A program made the translations under genes and the position numbers. Below are positions 10,701 to 18,881 of a DNA stretch of 64,000 nt, piece after piece. The stretch spans positions 1 through 64,000 of the forward strand of contig NZ_CP032819.1 of the NCBI RefSeq assembly GCF_003991565.1, in the 5' to 3' direction. Position 1 is the first letter of the stretch, and every line of letters begins with the position of its first letter. The notes beneath the pieces are model-generated. The model had not been told where the DNA came from. It saw only the letters and a program-made list of their open reading frames with translations, and made no database searches. This DNA comes from Butyricimonas faecalis. Lineage in GTDB: Bacteria > Bacteroidota > Bacteroidia > Bacteroidales > Marinifilaceae.

Positions 10701-11146
10701 AAGTTTACGGGACAATAGGAACAATGTTCGTTTATAAAAAATGGGAATTGAATGCACATTTGTATTACAAATATGGTGGTTATTTGTACAATTCGACCTT
10801 GGTAGATAAAGTGGAGAATGTAAATCCTAATGAAAATGGTGATAAACGAATTTTATATGATCGTTGGAATGCTCCAGGTGATATTGCTAAATTCAAAAAA
10901 GTTAGTGATGTTTCAGAGACTAAGCCCACATCACGTTTTGTAGAGAAAGAAAATTACATACAGCTTCAATCCTTGTCGCTAGGGTATGATTTCAGTAATG
11001 ATAAACTTCGAAAAGTAGGTATTCAACGATTGAAAGTGTCGGCTATCGGTAATGATATATTTAAGTCATCTACTGTAAAAATGGAAAGGGGAACTTCTTA
11101 TCCTTATGCAAGAACATTTTCTTTATCCGCTCAAGTAACTTTTTAA
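7790..11146 (+). CDS. SusC/RagA-type TonB-dependent receptor with STN signalling domain
   Basis: Outer-membrane active-transport channel of 1118 residues. In order: an N-terminal extension and signal sequence (first ~45 residues, hydrophobic WCVVFICLFTLNL), an STN domain (about 48-115, SIGQFVKAVKQQTSLKFMYN), a carboxypeptidase-regulatory-like domain (about 130-210, GCVKDEKGTPLPGVTVVLKG), the plug (about 215-345) with the SusC signature KDAAATAIYGSRAANG, and the beta-barrel ending in a typical aromatic C-terminus (SAQVTF). The STN domain and the upstream FecI/FecR pair mark it as a transducer that senses its own substrate. The SusD partner starts 12 bases downstream. Such FecIR-SusCD sets import glycans, peptides or other large ligands. 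No carbohydrate-active enzyme is present here, so the substrate is unknown. Confidence 0.94.
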   Translation: MKKNRLIRFPDRLKRCKKNLMIMKWCVVFICLFTLNLSADVYSQKNIVSLDLSDVSIGQFVKAVKQQTSLKFMYNSSIVRQAGNISVKVENKELKDVLGMVLGQVNLEYEFFNNVILIRAKDEKKSEQLQRTVRGCVKDEKGTPLPGVTVVLKGENLGVATDVNGNYSLSFLDQKNLVILFSFVGMLPVEVKYTGQDTINVVLKEDVEKIDEVVVNGYFTRKKESYTGVSTTFSGSELRKVSTGSILNTLSMLDPSFVKVVNNEMGSDPNTIPSFEIRGSSSLKSTFEGNPNMPTFIMDGFEVSAQKVFDLDPTRVRFITILKDAAATAIYGSRAANGVVVIETELPKAGKLQFSYNGSANFEVADLSDYNLMNAEEKLEYEVRSGLYETKDQSPEYADDNLTSYNQILKLVKEGNDVDWLAIPVRDVGIGHKHSVMAEGGNETFRYALDISYSNTVGVMKGSKRDNYGGGVRLQYNLKKLKFMNYTSFSHLKSVNSPYGSFSSYTYYNPYYNPYDEEGNIKKILYSYQYYDEGVKTKPMYNELYNATLPSKNQSIGNYFMNNFSVEYDVVQGLKLKANLSLSVDNNKSDAYVSNENTNFIGKELRGSYSQSWSNSFSYDINVVLTYVRNWKKHFLNVGLIYNLRESNTDATSLSAVGFPNENMDHISMGTSFTEGGRPGGSYNISRLIGFVANLGYTYDNRFLLDFSLRSDGSSLYGANNRWSTFWSLGVGYNLHNEKFMEGVSFVDLLKIRGSIGTTGGQNFNPYQSMTMYSYNDSRISGISYTGYMGVLLKAFGNKNLKWQKVEKRNVGLDFELLDRRLRGSFNVYSDLSKDVLIDVTVAPSLGFSSYKENLGEVKNSGVELTLKGTVIRDMDRDIIWDLIFNLAHNKNKVMKINRALTAFNESQDAEVKNKPTIRYKEGLSQNTIWVNESLGIDPATGEEIFLDMNGNKVNEWSTANYKPFGSTDPKVYGTIGTMFVYKKWELNAHLYYKYGGYLYNSTLVDKVENVNPNENGDKRILYDRWNAPGDIAKFKKVSDVSETKPTSRFVEKENYIQLQSLSLGYDFSNDKLRKVGIQRLKVSAIGNDIFKSSTVKMERGTSYPYARTFSLSAQVTF

Positions 11147-11158
11147 TTTGATTGTTGT

Positions 11159-12577
11159 ATGAAAAAATTAATAAATAAATCTATAATTCTTTCACTAGTC
11201 GTGGCATTGACCGCATGCAATGATTGGTTGAATGTTTCTCCTAAAACAGACATGAAAGCCGAAGATTTGTTTTCGACTGAAGCGGGCTTTCGGGATGCTT
11301 TGATTGGGGTTTACGCTTTAATGGCAACGAGTAATCTTTACGGAAAAAATTTATCTTATGGTTATTTGGATGTTTTGGCCCAGTATTATACCAGTCCTCG
11401 TAGTAACACATCTACAGGATACGAGCATAATTTAAAAAATGCAGCCGCCTACAATTATACGGAAAGTGATGAAGAATCAAGAATATTATCCATTTGGTCG
11501 AGCCATTTTTCTGCAATAGCCAATATAAATCAGGCTTTATTATTTATAGATGAAAATCGAGAAGTGTTTACATCAGAGGATATTCATCATATTTATAAGG
11601 GAGAATTTTTAGCACTTCGTGCTTTACTTCATTTTAATATTCTTCGTCTTTTTGCACCATCTCCGATGATGGATAATCAGAATGGACTGAATGCTCTCGC
11701 AATTCCTTATGTGGAACAATATACGAATATTGCTCAACCTCAGTTAACCGTGAAAGAGGTCTTAGAAAAAGTCGTAAAAGATTTGCTTGCGGCTAAGGAT
11801 TTGATGAAAGAACGGGAAATTTTTAATGAATTTGACTCATCCTCCCCGATGTACAAGAGAAATCAAAGAATGAATTATTACGCTGTTACAGCTCTTTTGG
11901 CTCGGGTTTATCTTTATGAAAATGAAAAGGAAGCAGCTTTGACTGAAGTGAAAAAAATTATTGGTGAAGTAGATGGGGAAAATCCTACATCTTACACCTT
12001 GGCAACTAGTGGTGCGACTGCAACTAACCCGATGTTTCAATCCGAATTAATATTTACTTTGGATGTTCAAAAGTTGAAAGATTTGAGTGAGAATAGTTTT
12101 TCCGAAACTTCACTTTCAGATGTTTTGTTGGTGTCTGAAAAAGGTAAACAAACTATTTTTACTGCAAGTGGCCTAGAGAGTGATTTCAGATCTTCATGGT
12201 TAACGGCAACCTCAAATGGTAAGGAGTATGTTTTGACAAAGTATAATAATATGAATTATATACCGTTGTTTAAATTGTCCGAACTTTATTTGATTGCGGC
12301 GGAATGTGCAGACGGTGAGGATGCGTATTGGTATTTGAATCAATTAAGAAATCATCGGGGATTATCGAGTATCGAACATACAAAAGACATAGAGAGTTAC
12401 ATTTATCAAGAGTACAGAAGAGAATTTTTGGGAGAAGGGCAATTGTTTTTTTATTATAAACGCAAATTGTATGATACTGTCGGTGCGGAAGATAACGTCG
12501 GGATTGAGGATTTGAAAGCAGTTTATAATTTACCGATACCTACATCGGAAATTGATTTTGGTAACATAAAAAACTGA
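11159..12577 (+). CDS. SusD/RagB-family nutrient-binding outer-membrane lipoprotein
   Basis: Surface lipoprotein of 472 residues that forms the lid of the preceding SusC channel. The signal peptide ends in a lipobox (VALTAC, lipidated Cys at about residue 20), followed by the usual SusD start DWLNVSPKTDMKAEDLFST. The helical TPR-like body includes YKGEFLALRALLHFNILRLF, and the C-terminal part carries the SusD hallmarks LFKLSELYLIAAE, a short LNQLRNHRG segment and EYRREFLGEGQLFFYYKR. The protein is somewhat shorter than glycan-binding SusD proteins. It is tightly coupled with its neighbours (12 bases after susC-like, 5 before the next gene). Confidence 0.92.
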   Translation: MKKLINKSIILSLVVALTACNDWLNVSPKTDMKAEDLFSTEAGFRDALIGVYALMATSNLYGKNLSYGYLDVLAQYYTSPRSNTSTGYEHNLKNAAAYNYTESDEESRILSIWSSHFSAIANINQALLFIDENREVFTSEDIHHIYKGEFLALRALLHFNILRLFAPSPMMDNQNGLNALAIPYVEQYTNIAQPQLTVKEVLEKVVKDLLAAKDLMKEREIFNEFDSSSPMYKRNQRMNYYAVTALLARVYLYENEKEAALTEVKKIIGEVDGENPTSYTLATSGATATNPMFQSELIFTLDVQKLKDLSENSFSETSLSDVLLVSEKGKQTIFTASGLESDFRSSWLTATSNGKEYVLTKYNNMNYIPLFKLSELYLIAAECADGEDAYWYLNQLRNHRGLSSIEHTKDIESYIYQEYRREFLGEGQLFFYYKRKLYDTVGAEDNVGIEDLKAVYNLPIPTSEIDFGNIKN

Positions 12578-12582
12578 TTGAG

Positions 12583-13314
12583 ATGAGAAGAATATTTATA
12601 CTTTTTGTTTTAGCTGTACTTTGTTCTTGTAGTAAGAATGAAAGATTGGTTTATGATCTGGATATGCATGATATATATTATCCTATCGTGACAGAAACTC
12701 GAGATAGTCTATTTGTCTCATTACTAACTGCGGATAAAATTTTAACCACGACAGTGGATGTTAAGTTATTGGGTGATGTTTTACGATCTCCGGCAAGATT
12801 CAAAGTTGAGGTTGTAAAAGAAAAAACGAATGCGGTTGAGGGAGTTCATTATGAAAAATTGCCGGATTATTATGATTTTCCGGCGGGAGAATTTGTATAT
12901 AAAATGCCAATTAATTTATTGAAAGGCGATGAGGGAATTACGGAAAAACCGGTGTCATTGACATTACGACTTGTAGGGACATCTGATTTGGGAATTGCAT
13001 ATAAAGATCGATCAGAAATTCGTTTGGTCATAGCTGATATGCTAAAAATGCCAGAAGGAACGGGGTATTATGGAGATATGACTGCATTTAAAAGTCTATT
13101 TGGTGATTATTCTAGGAAAAAGCACACGATGATTATCGAATTAACGGGACATGATTTTTGGGATGGGAATTATGGTAATTATGGTGGTTCACGTGGAATC
13201 TACTATGAGAAGGATTATTATATTTCTTTCGCGAGAAAATTGTATAAGATTATTACGGAGGATGAGATTGAGGATGAGAATGGAAATGTTATGCAGGGAT
13301 GGATGGTACCCTAA
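12583..13314 (+). CDS. DUF4843-type lipoprotein of the SusCD locus
   Basis: A 243-residue predicted lipoprotein with signal peptide and lipobox (VLCSCS), beginning five bases after the SusD stop. The body is a beta-rich domain with a segment FKVEVVKEKTNAVEGVHYEKL and a C-terminal KHTMIIELTGHDFWDG, which I recognise as the DUF4843 pattern commonly found behind SusCD pairs. Its probable place is the cell surface as an accessory binding protein. No catalytic motif is visible. The function is unknown, and the call rests mainly on family resemblance and synteny. Confidence 0.75.
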   Translation: MRRIFILFVLAVLCSCSKNERLVYDLDMHDIYYPIVTETRDSLFVSLLTADKILTTTVDVKLLGDVLRSPARFKVEVVKEKTNAVEGVHYEKLPDYYDFPAGEFVYKMPINLLKGDEGITEKPVSLTLRLVGTSDLGIAYKDRSEIRLVIADMLKMPEGTGYYGDMTAFKSLFGDYSRKKHTMIIELTGHDFWDGNYGNYGGSRGIYYEKDYYISFARKLYKIITEDEIEDENGNVMQGWMVP

Positions 13315-13351
13315 GAATTTTAATATATAATTTAAAAATGTAGAGATCGTT

Positions 13352-14923
13352 ATGAAAAATTTGAAATACATATTCATTCTATTTTTGTCACTTCAGTTTT
13401 CATGCATTGATGATAAATCAAAATTTGGTGGCGATGAGATAGATTCGATTACGATTGAAGATATCGAAGAGTATAAAGAAATAGAAATAGGCACAAAACT
13501 TGAAATAAAACCTACCGTGATCACGAAATTTGGTGATAAGTCCCAACTTTCTTATGTTTGGTATAAATATAATAAAGAACAAGCGGTGCCCGATACATTG
13601 TCATATGAAAAGGATTTGGATGTTGTAATTGGTGATGTACTTCCTGGTGTTACAACCACCTTGGTGTTCAAAGTGATTGACCAGCAGACAGGAATTTTTG
13701 CCATGAATAAATCTTCTTTTGTAACAGTAGGTAAGTATTCCGGAGGTACATTGATGTTGTGTCGGGTGGATGGAGAAAATGATCTGGCCATGTTAAAGAA
13801 AGATGGTAAAACATTGTATGAAAATATATATTCTTATGCGAACGATGGAAATCGATTGGGAAAAGAGTCTAAACGTATAATTTTGACTGATTCATACGAG
13901 TACAACCCTCTCGGTCATAAATCTGTAATTGTCACTTGTGATGATGAAACTGGTGGGGTTTACCTTGATCCAGTAATTTTTACAAGACAAAATTATATGA
14001 AAGAAAAATTTGTGTTGGGGGAGGAGATGGAAGGAAGTTTGGTTATTACGGGTTATATTGCGACTGCGGAAGGAGATTATTTGGTAGTGAACGGTAAGGT
14101 GTATAACAGGGTAAATGGAGATAAAGCAAAAGCAGATTGGAATCCGGAACTAGTATTTCTTGCAGAACCTAGAGATTATTATGCGGCTTCTTCAATTGGT
14201 TATTCTGTGGGACTTATGTTTTATGATAACCTGCATAATCGGTTTATGGTAAATAAAGATGGGGTCGGGTATTTTAGTTTTATTACCGGGAAAGATTATG
14301 ATTTTTCCAATTATGATCCGAATGATATAGGAGAGGGAATTGAGTTGATTGTTATGGGAAATCAAAGTTCTCGTAAGGATTTTATGTGGGAATTGATGAA
14401 AAATACGAAAACGGGTGAATATATACTGCTTAAAAGTAAAACGGGCTTTAATTCATCTTGGCAAACGATATTTGTTGCTGAAGATAAAAAAGTTCTCTCG
14501 AAAAGTGAATTTCCCCATTTGTATGAAGCGTCGAGTTTTATTGCTGGAACGAAGTTGTTTTTTGCTAATTCCTATCCTTGGAAAGATTATGTTTTAGGGC
14601 AGCCTAATATTTTCTTCTTCTTGAGCAATAATAAGATATATGCGTTTAATATTGGAACGCTTTCCGAGGCGGTATTAATTGATGGTGATGTTGAGAATTA
14701 CACCATAACGGGGATGGATTGCACCGAGATAAAAGATCCACAGGGTATAGAAGACACATATGTGCAACTTACTGTAGCTGTAAAAGATCGTGGTTTGAGT
14801 GATAAACCTGGAGGAATTGCCGTTTATCGTTTGAACAACGTTGGTGGTCTTTCCGCGGAAAAGATCTATGCAAAAACTGGATTCTGTGATGAGGTACTTT
14901 ATACCGTAGAAAAGTTGAATTAA
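13352..14923 (+). CDS. PKD-like family lipoprotein of the SusCD locus
   Basis: A 523-residue predicted surface lipoprotein (signal peptide with lipobox LQFSC, Cys near residue 18). The first ~130 residues form one or two Ig/PKD-like beta-sandwich repeats (KLEIKPTVITKFGDKSQLSYVWYK). The rest looks like a repetitive beta structure, possibly a propeller, with segments such as GGTLMLCRVDGENDLAMLKKDG. Proteins of this kind sit with DUF4843 lipoproteins behind SusCD pairs in Bacteroidota. A role in ligand capture is inferred. It is the last gene before two tandem hairpins, so it probably ends the main transcript. Confidence 0.72.
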   Translation: MKNLKYIFILFLSLQFSCIDDKSKFGGDEIDSITIEDIEEYKEIEIGTKLEIKPTVITKFGDKSQLSYVWYKYNKEQAVPDTLSYEKDLDVVIGDVLPGVTTTLVFKVIDQQTGIFAMNKSSFVTVGKYSGGTLMLCRVDGENDLAMLKKDGKTLYENIYSYANDGNRLGKESKRIILTDSYEYNPLGHKSVIVTCDDETGGVYLDPVIFTRQNYMKEKFVLGEEMEGSLVITGYIATAEGDYLVVNGKVYNRVNGDKAKADWNPELVFLAEPRDYYAASSIGYSVGLMFYDNLHNRFMVNKDGVGYFSFITGKDYDFSNYDPNDIGEGIELIVMGNQSSRKDFMWELMKNTKTGEYILLKSKTGFNSSWQTIFVAEDKKVLSKSEFPHLYEASSFIAGTKLFFANSYPWKDYVLGQPNIFFFLSNNKIYAFNIGTLSEAVLIDGDVENYTITGMDCTEIKDPQGIEDTYVQLTVAVKDRGLSDKPGGIAVYRLNNVGGLSAEKIYAKTGFCDEVLYTVEKLN

Positions 14924-14933
14924 TCGAATGACA

Positions 14934-14967
14934 GATAGAGGATGTGTTAAATTTTACATTCTCTATC
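14934..14967 (+). other. Hairpin downstream of the PKD-like lipoprotein gene
   Basis: Arms 14934-14945 and 14956-14967 pair with one G-U position around a 10-base loop. There is no T tract directly after it. It is the first of two hairpins in the gap and may be an RNA 3'-end stabiliser. Confidence 0.45.
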
Positions 14968-14994
14968 CATGTTCAGATTGAATTAAAATGTTAC

Positions 14995-15040
14995 AGAGAG
15001 AGAGTCTAAAAAAATTGTGTATCTCTCTCTCGTTCTTTTT
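14995..15040 (+). terminator. GA/CT-rich terminator hairpin before the TlpA gene
   Basis: An AGAGAGAG arm (from 14995) pairs with a CTCTCTCT arm (15022-15031) and is followed by a TTCTTTTTG tract. It lies only ~33 bases before the ATG at 15073 with no promoter between, so the TlpA gene probably depends on partial read-through. Confidence 0.6.
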
Positions 15041-15072
15041 GTTATTAAATGAATGGAAGTAATTTATTCGTT

Positions 15073-16203
15073 ATGAAAAAAGGTATTCTTTTCCTTCTTT
15101 TTTATGTTGTATTTTTTGAAAGTTATAGTCAACAAAGAATAGAGGGTAATGTCGGAGATGCTCAAATCAATAAAATTTATTTGTTTGAAGTTGTAAATGA
15201 GTTTAGAGAAATATATCGTGTGATTGATTCCGCTGAAGTTCATAAAGGAAATTTTGAGTTTGTTTTGAATGAAATGACGCCGGAGCTTTATTTCGTGGGA
15301 GATAATCTTAAACATGGTGGTTATTTTTTTCTAGATGGAAAAAATGTAAAATTGACAGCAGAACGAGTGACGGAGGAAGGAATAACATGGAGTGTAAAAG
15401 GCTCTCCGTTGGATAAATTGTATCGTGAATTTGCTAATGAACTATATGTTGCCACGAATAAACATATTCAAGATTCTTTGGATCGTTGTTTCTTTCGGGC
15501 ACGTGATATGGGCGATGAGGCTGAAATGGCAAGAATTAAAAAAGAGTCAATCCCTTATTACACAAAAGAAAAAGAGATAGAACAGGCATTGGTAAACAAA
15601 TATTTGGAGAAAAACAGGAATAACCCTTTCGGGATATACCTCTATTATTCTAAAATATTTCAGTTTAAAAATTTTCCAACATTAAACGATGTTGATAAAG
15701 AGAGAGCCTATATTAAGACTTTCGGGTCCAAAGCAAAGAAAACCCGTTACATGACTTGGATGGGAGAACAATTGATGATTTACGAGAATTGTTCTATTGG
15801 TCATGAGGCTCCCGAAATTGTAGGAAAAGATACTTTAGGTAATATAATACGTTTGAGTGATTTACGGGGTAATTATGTGTTGATTGACTTTTGGCATTCA
15901 TATTGTCATTGGTGTCGGAAAGAAGTTCCAGCATTAAAGAAAGCGTTGAAGCATTTTGAAGGAAAAAATTTTAAAATATTAGGCGTTTCTTCTGATTTCT
16001 ATGAGGAGAGATGGAAAAAAATTATTCGGGAAGATGGGAGCTTTTGGGAGCACATGATTTTAGGACGAGGTAATCCGGCTTCACGCTTATATTGTGTTAG
16101 AGCTGTTCCATATATTGTGTTAATCGGCCCGGACGGGAAAATTTTGGCAAAAGAGTTGAGGGGGCAGGATTTAATAGATGTTCCGGATAAATTTGTGAAG
16201 TAA
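15073..16203 (+). CDS. TlpA/DUF4369 thioredoxin-family protein
   Basis: Secreted thiol-disulfide oxidoreductase-like protein of 376 residues. The signal peptide is MKKGILFLLFYVVFFESYSQQ, which is why the ATG at 15073 is preferred over an in-frame ATG at 15049. The N-terminal part (to about residue 110) matches the DUF4369 beta domain (GNFEFVLNEMTPELYFVGD). A helical linker follows. The C-terminal thioredoxin-like fold contains WHSYCHWCRKEVP with a CxxC pair (CHWC), the cis-proline region AVPYIVLIGPDGK and a closing glycine-rich segment. Such proteins regularly end SusCD loci. A role in redox maintenance of the uptake proteins, or in reducing an imported ligand, is inferred. Strong terminator 60 bases downstream. 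Confidence 0.88.
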   Translation: MKKGILFLLFYVVFFESYSQQRIEGNVGDAQINKIYLFEVVNEFREIYRVIDSAEVHKGNFEFVLNEMTPELYFVGDNLKHGGYFFLDGKNVKLTAERVTEEGITWSVKGSPLDKLYREFANELYVATNKHIQDSLDRCFFRARDMGDEAEMARIKKESIPYYTKEKEIEQALVNKYLEKNRNNPFGIYLYYSKIFQFKNFPTLNDVDKERAYIKTFGSKAKKTRYMTWMGEQLMIYENCSIGHEAPEIVGKDTLGNIIRLSDLRGNYVLIDFWHSYCHWCRKEVPALKKALKHFEGKNFKILGVSSDFYEERWKKIIREDGSFWEHMILGRGNPASRLYCVRAVPYIVLIGPDGKILAKELRGQDLIDVPDKFVK

Positions 16204-16262
16204 ATGAATCATTTGAATTCAATCGTGAATATCTTGTAAATATTTCGGGAATGGATGATACC

Positions 16263-16310
16263 GGTAAAGACGACTTAAAATTAAGTGAAGTCGTCTTTAC
16301 CTCTTTTTTT
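16263..16310 (+). terminator. Strong rho-independent terminator
   Basis: Perfect 14-bp arms 16263-16276 and 16288-16301 enclose an 11-base loop and are followed by a TCTTTTTTT tract. It ends the TlpA transcript and may also act for the convergent Nramp gene. Confidence 0.88.
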
Positions 16311-16335
16311 GAGCATTTATATATTCCTATCAAGG

Positions 16336-17607
16336 TTATAAAAAACTAATTAATAGCATAATATTTAATAACGTGACAATTCCACCGATCACGTACAGGA
16401 GCCATTTCGTGTAAGTTGAGTTTTTGTATTTTCCCATGACCTTGGAAGACGAGGTGAGGTAAACCTGCGTGAAAATCGTGATCGGCAACTGTACGCTTAG
16501 GGCCATCTGCGAGTAAATCAACCCTTGGAAAGGATTCGATACCACCATGATCAAGGCGAAAGCGATAATCAGGGAAGTTAGTACACCGATGCGGGAGTGG
16601 TTATCCTTGATATCGTAGGGTTCCTTGTATATCCCGGCAAAAATAGAGCCGGCTGCCATGCCCGAAGTAATAGTAGAGGAAATGCCGGCAAACAAGAGAG
16701 CCACGGCGAAAATCACGGAGGCATTATTCCCGAGTAACGGTGCCAACAGGGAATTGGCTTGTTCCAATTCCGTGACGGGAGTTCTAGTCCCGAAAAATGC
16801 GGCGGCGGCCAACAGGATCATGGCGCTGTTGATGGCCCAACCGATCAACATGGAAAGAATCGTGTCGGCATACTCGTAGCGTAGTTGCTTCTTGATGATT
16901 TTGTCGTCCTGTATATTCCATTGGCGGCTTTGGATGACCTCGGAATGGAGAAATAGATTGTGGGGCATCACCACGGCCCCGAGCACGCTCATGATAACGA
17001 CCATGGAACCATCGGGAAAAGCGGGGGTAACCCACGCGGGTAGAGCTGTGTTCCAATCGATTTCCACCAGGGAAAGCTCGTAGATGAACGATAAACCGAT
17101 GATGGAAACGAAGGCGATAATCCATTTCTCGATCACCCGATAGGTATTAGTGAACAACATGATGACCACGAAAAGCAACACGAGTATTGCCCCGGCCCGG
17201 ATCGGGATGTTGAATAACATTTGCAGGGCAATGGCTCCACCCAGAATCTCGGCCAGCGAGGTGGAGATGGAGGCGAGCATGGCCGAGTAGAGGATCCCTT
17301 TGGCATAACGGGGTTTCAGGTACTCGCTGGCGGCTTCCGAAAGGCACAAGCCGGAGGCAATCCCCAAGTGTGCCACGTTGTGCTGCAACACGATCAGCAT
17401 GATCGTGGACAGGGTGACCATCCATAATAGTGAATAACCGAATTCTGCTCCGGCGGCCAGGTTGGAGGCCCAGTTTCCCGGATCAATAAAGCCCACGGTG
17501 ACTAATAGACCGGGACCGATGTATTTGAATATTTCCAATCCCCCGAGCTTGGGAGTATGTTTTGCCGTGTTCAGTAGTTCCTTGAATTGTTTAAACATAT
17601 TGTTCAA
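16336..17607 (-). CDS. mntH: Nramp-family Mn2+/Fe2+ transporter
   Basis: Proton-coupled divalent-metal importer of the inner membrane, 423 residues, about 11 helices. The helix-1 metal motif is clear (GFIDPGNWASNLAAG, the DPGN signature) and so is the helix-6 MPHN motif (VVMPHNLFLHSEVIQ), whose Met and adjacent residues coordinate the metal. A short basic N-terminus precedes IFKYIGPGLLVTVGF. It stands alone, convergent with the TlpA gene and divergent from the Na+/Ca2+ exchanger. A -7-like element on this strand (TACTTTTG, 17672-17679) could drive it. No Mn or Fe repressor operator could be identified by eye. Confidence 0.92.
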   Translation of the reverse strand: MNNMFKQFKELLNTAKHTPKLGGLEIFKYIGPGLLVTVGFIDPGNWASNLAAGAEFGYSLLWMVTLSTIMLIVLQHNVAHLGIASGLCLSEAASEYLKPRYAKGILYSAMLASISTSLAEILGGAIALQMLFNIPIRAGAILVLLFVVIMLFTNTYRVIEKWIIAFVSIIGLSFIYELSLVEIDWNTALPAWVTPAFPDGSMVVIMSVLGAVVMPHNLFLHSEVIQSRQWNIQDDKIIKKQLRYEYADTILSMLIGWAINSAMILLAAAAFFGTRTPVTELEQANSLLAPLLGNNASVIFAVALLFAGISSTITSGMAAGSIFAGIYKEPYDIKDNHSRIGVLTSLIIAFALIMVVSNPFQGLIYSQMALSVQLPITIFTQVYLTSSSKVMGKYKNSTYTKWLLYVIGGIVTLLNIMLLISFL

Positions 17608-17671
17608 GTTAAAAGCTAAAAACTAAAGGTTAAAAAACGATCGTGTAATTTTATTCTTATTTTTGAGGTCT

Positions 17672-17679
17672 CAAAAGTA
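17672..17679 (-). promoter_or_regulatory. Possible -7 element for mntH
   Basis: On the minus strand this reads TACTTTTG, matching TAnnTTTG, 65 bases upstream of the mntH start. There is no -33 partner at the expected distance. The 130-base divergent gap also holds AT-rich TTTTAAC-type direct repeats near both gene starts. Confidence 0.35.
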
Positions 17680-17747
17680 CGAATAACGATGAATATTTGT
17701 TCTCGCGATCGTGAACTTTTAGTATTAACTTTTAACTTTTGATCTTC

Positions 17748-18680
17748 ATGCTGATTCCTGTACTTCTCGTGGCAGCCTCTTTGGTTGTACTTTATTTCGG
17801 GGCTGATTTTTTGGTAAAAGGTAGCGCGTCTTTGGCCGTGCGTTTTGGAATATCTCCTTTAGTTGTCGGTTTGACCGTGGTGGCTTTCGGAACAAGTGCA
17901 CCGGAGTTGTTGGTTAGCGTGCAGTCGGCGTTGGAGGGTAATCCGGGTATTGCCGTGGGGAACGTGATGGGATCCAATATATTCAATGTTTGCGCTATTC
18001 TTGGTATTTCGGCTATGATTTACCCGTTGCGAGTGAATTCCCGGTTGATTCGTTTGGATGCGCCCGTGATGCTGGTGGCCACGTTGCTGTTCGTGGGGAT
18101 ATTTCGTAACGGGAGTTTCGGAAGATGGGCCGGAATCTTGTTTTTTGCCGGGATATGTGCTTATACGATTTACTGCGTGTACAAGGCCAAGCGGGGAGAG
18201 GCTGTTGAAGGGGACGAGGAAATCAAACCCACGAAGAGTTGGATGTTGGATGTCGTGTTGGTGATTGCGGGACTTGCTTTGTTGGTATGGGGATCGGGCT
18301 TGCTTGTCGATAATGCCGTGATTATCGCGAAAGCCCTGGGATGGAGCGAGGCGGTGATCGGGCTGACGATCGTGGCGGCAGGAACGAGTATGCCGGAACT
18401 GGCAACCTCCGTGGTGGCCGCGTTGAAGAAACGTACGGATATTGCTATCGGTAACGTGATCGGTTCGAATATATTCAATCTTTTGGCTGTTTTGGGATTA
18501 ACCGCGACGATTGCGCCCGTGGAGACCAACCAGATTAACTGGACGGATATGCTGGTGATGCTCGGAACTTCTTTACTGCTTTTGCCTTTCATGCGCACGG
18601 GATTCAAGATCGGGCGGGGGGAAGGTGTGGTATTATTTGTTATTTATGTCGCTTATACATTGTATCTGATTGTTTGGTAA
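17748..18680 (+). CDS. CaCA-family Na+/Ca2+ (cation) exchanger, YrbG-like
   Basis: Inner-membrane cation/proton or sodium/calcium antiporter of 310 residues with about 10 helices. Both diagnostic alpha repeats are present: VAFGTSAPELLVS with GNVMGSNIFN in the first half, and VAAGTSMPELATS with GNVIGSNIFN in the second. These are the inverted repeats that form the ion site. The ATG at 17748 is chosen over an in-frame TTG at 17739. The central loop (KAKRGEAVEGDEEIKPTKS) is short and acidic/basic. Divergent from mntH, so metal or cation homeostasis is a common theme of the pair, but the exact ion is not known. Confidence 0.9.
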   Translation: MLIPVLLVAASLVVLYFGADFLVKGSASLAVRFGISPLVVGLTVVAFGTSAPELLVSVQSALEGNPGIAVGNVMGSNIFNVCAILGISAMIYPLRVNSRLIRLDAPVMLVATLLFVGIFRNGSFGRWAGILFFAGICAYTIYCVYKAKRGEAVEGDEEIKPTKSWMLDVVLVIAGLALLVWGSGLLVDNAVIIAKALGWSEAVIGLTIVAAGTSMPELATSVVAALKKRTDIAIGNVIGSNIFNLLAVLGLTATIAPVETNQINWTDMLVMLGTSLLLLPFMRTGFKIGRGEGVVLFVIYVAYTLYLIVW

Positions 18681-18708
18681 AGTAGGAAGGGGGAATTGGA
18701 GTGGTTAT

Positions 18709-18813
18709 ATGATAAAACGTTTGTTTGTTGTTATAACAATTCTTGTGAAGCTGTATTCCTGTAACGCGGGCTCTCTATTGGAGTTTCTATCCGATAGAGC
18801 TATTATGCTGTGA
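18709..18813 (+). CDS. Possible 34-residue lipoprotein-like ORF
   Basis: An ATG with a GGAG-like site 8-11 bases upstream opens a 34-codon frame. It starts with a basic, hydrophobic signal-like segment (MIKRLFVVITILVKLYSC), the Cys sitting where a lipobox would end. It may be a small lipoprotein, a decayed gene start or chance. The stop lies just after an imperfect hairpin (18773-18799). No family is recognised. Confidence 0.22.
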   Translation: MIKRLFVVITILVKLYSCNAGSLLEFLSDRAIML

Positions 18814-18881
18814 TCAAATTGCTACCATAAACCTATCACCCTGTTAATAATTGCTATCGTACTACAATAATTTCGTATTTT

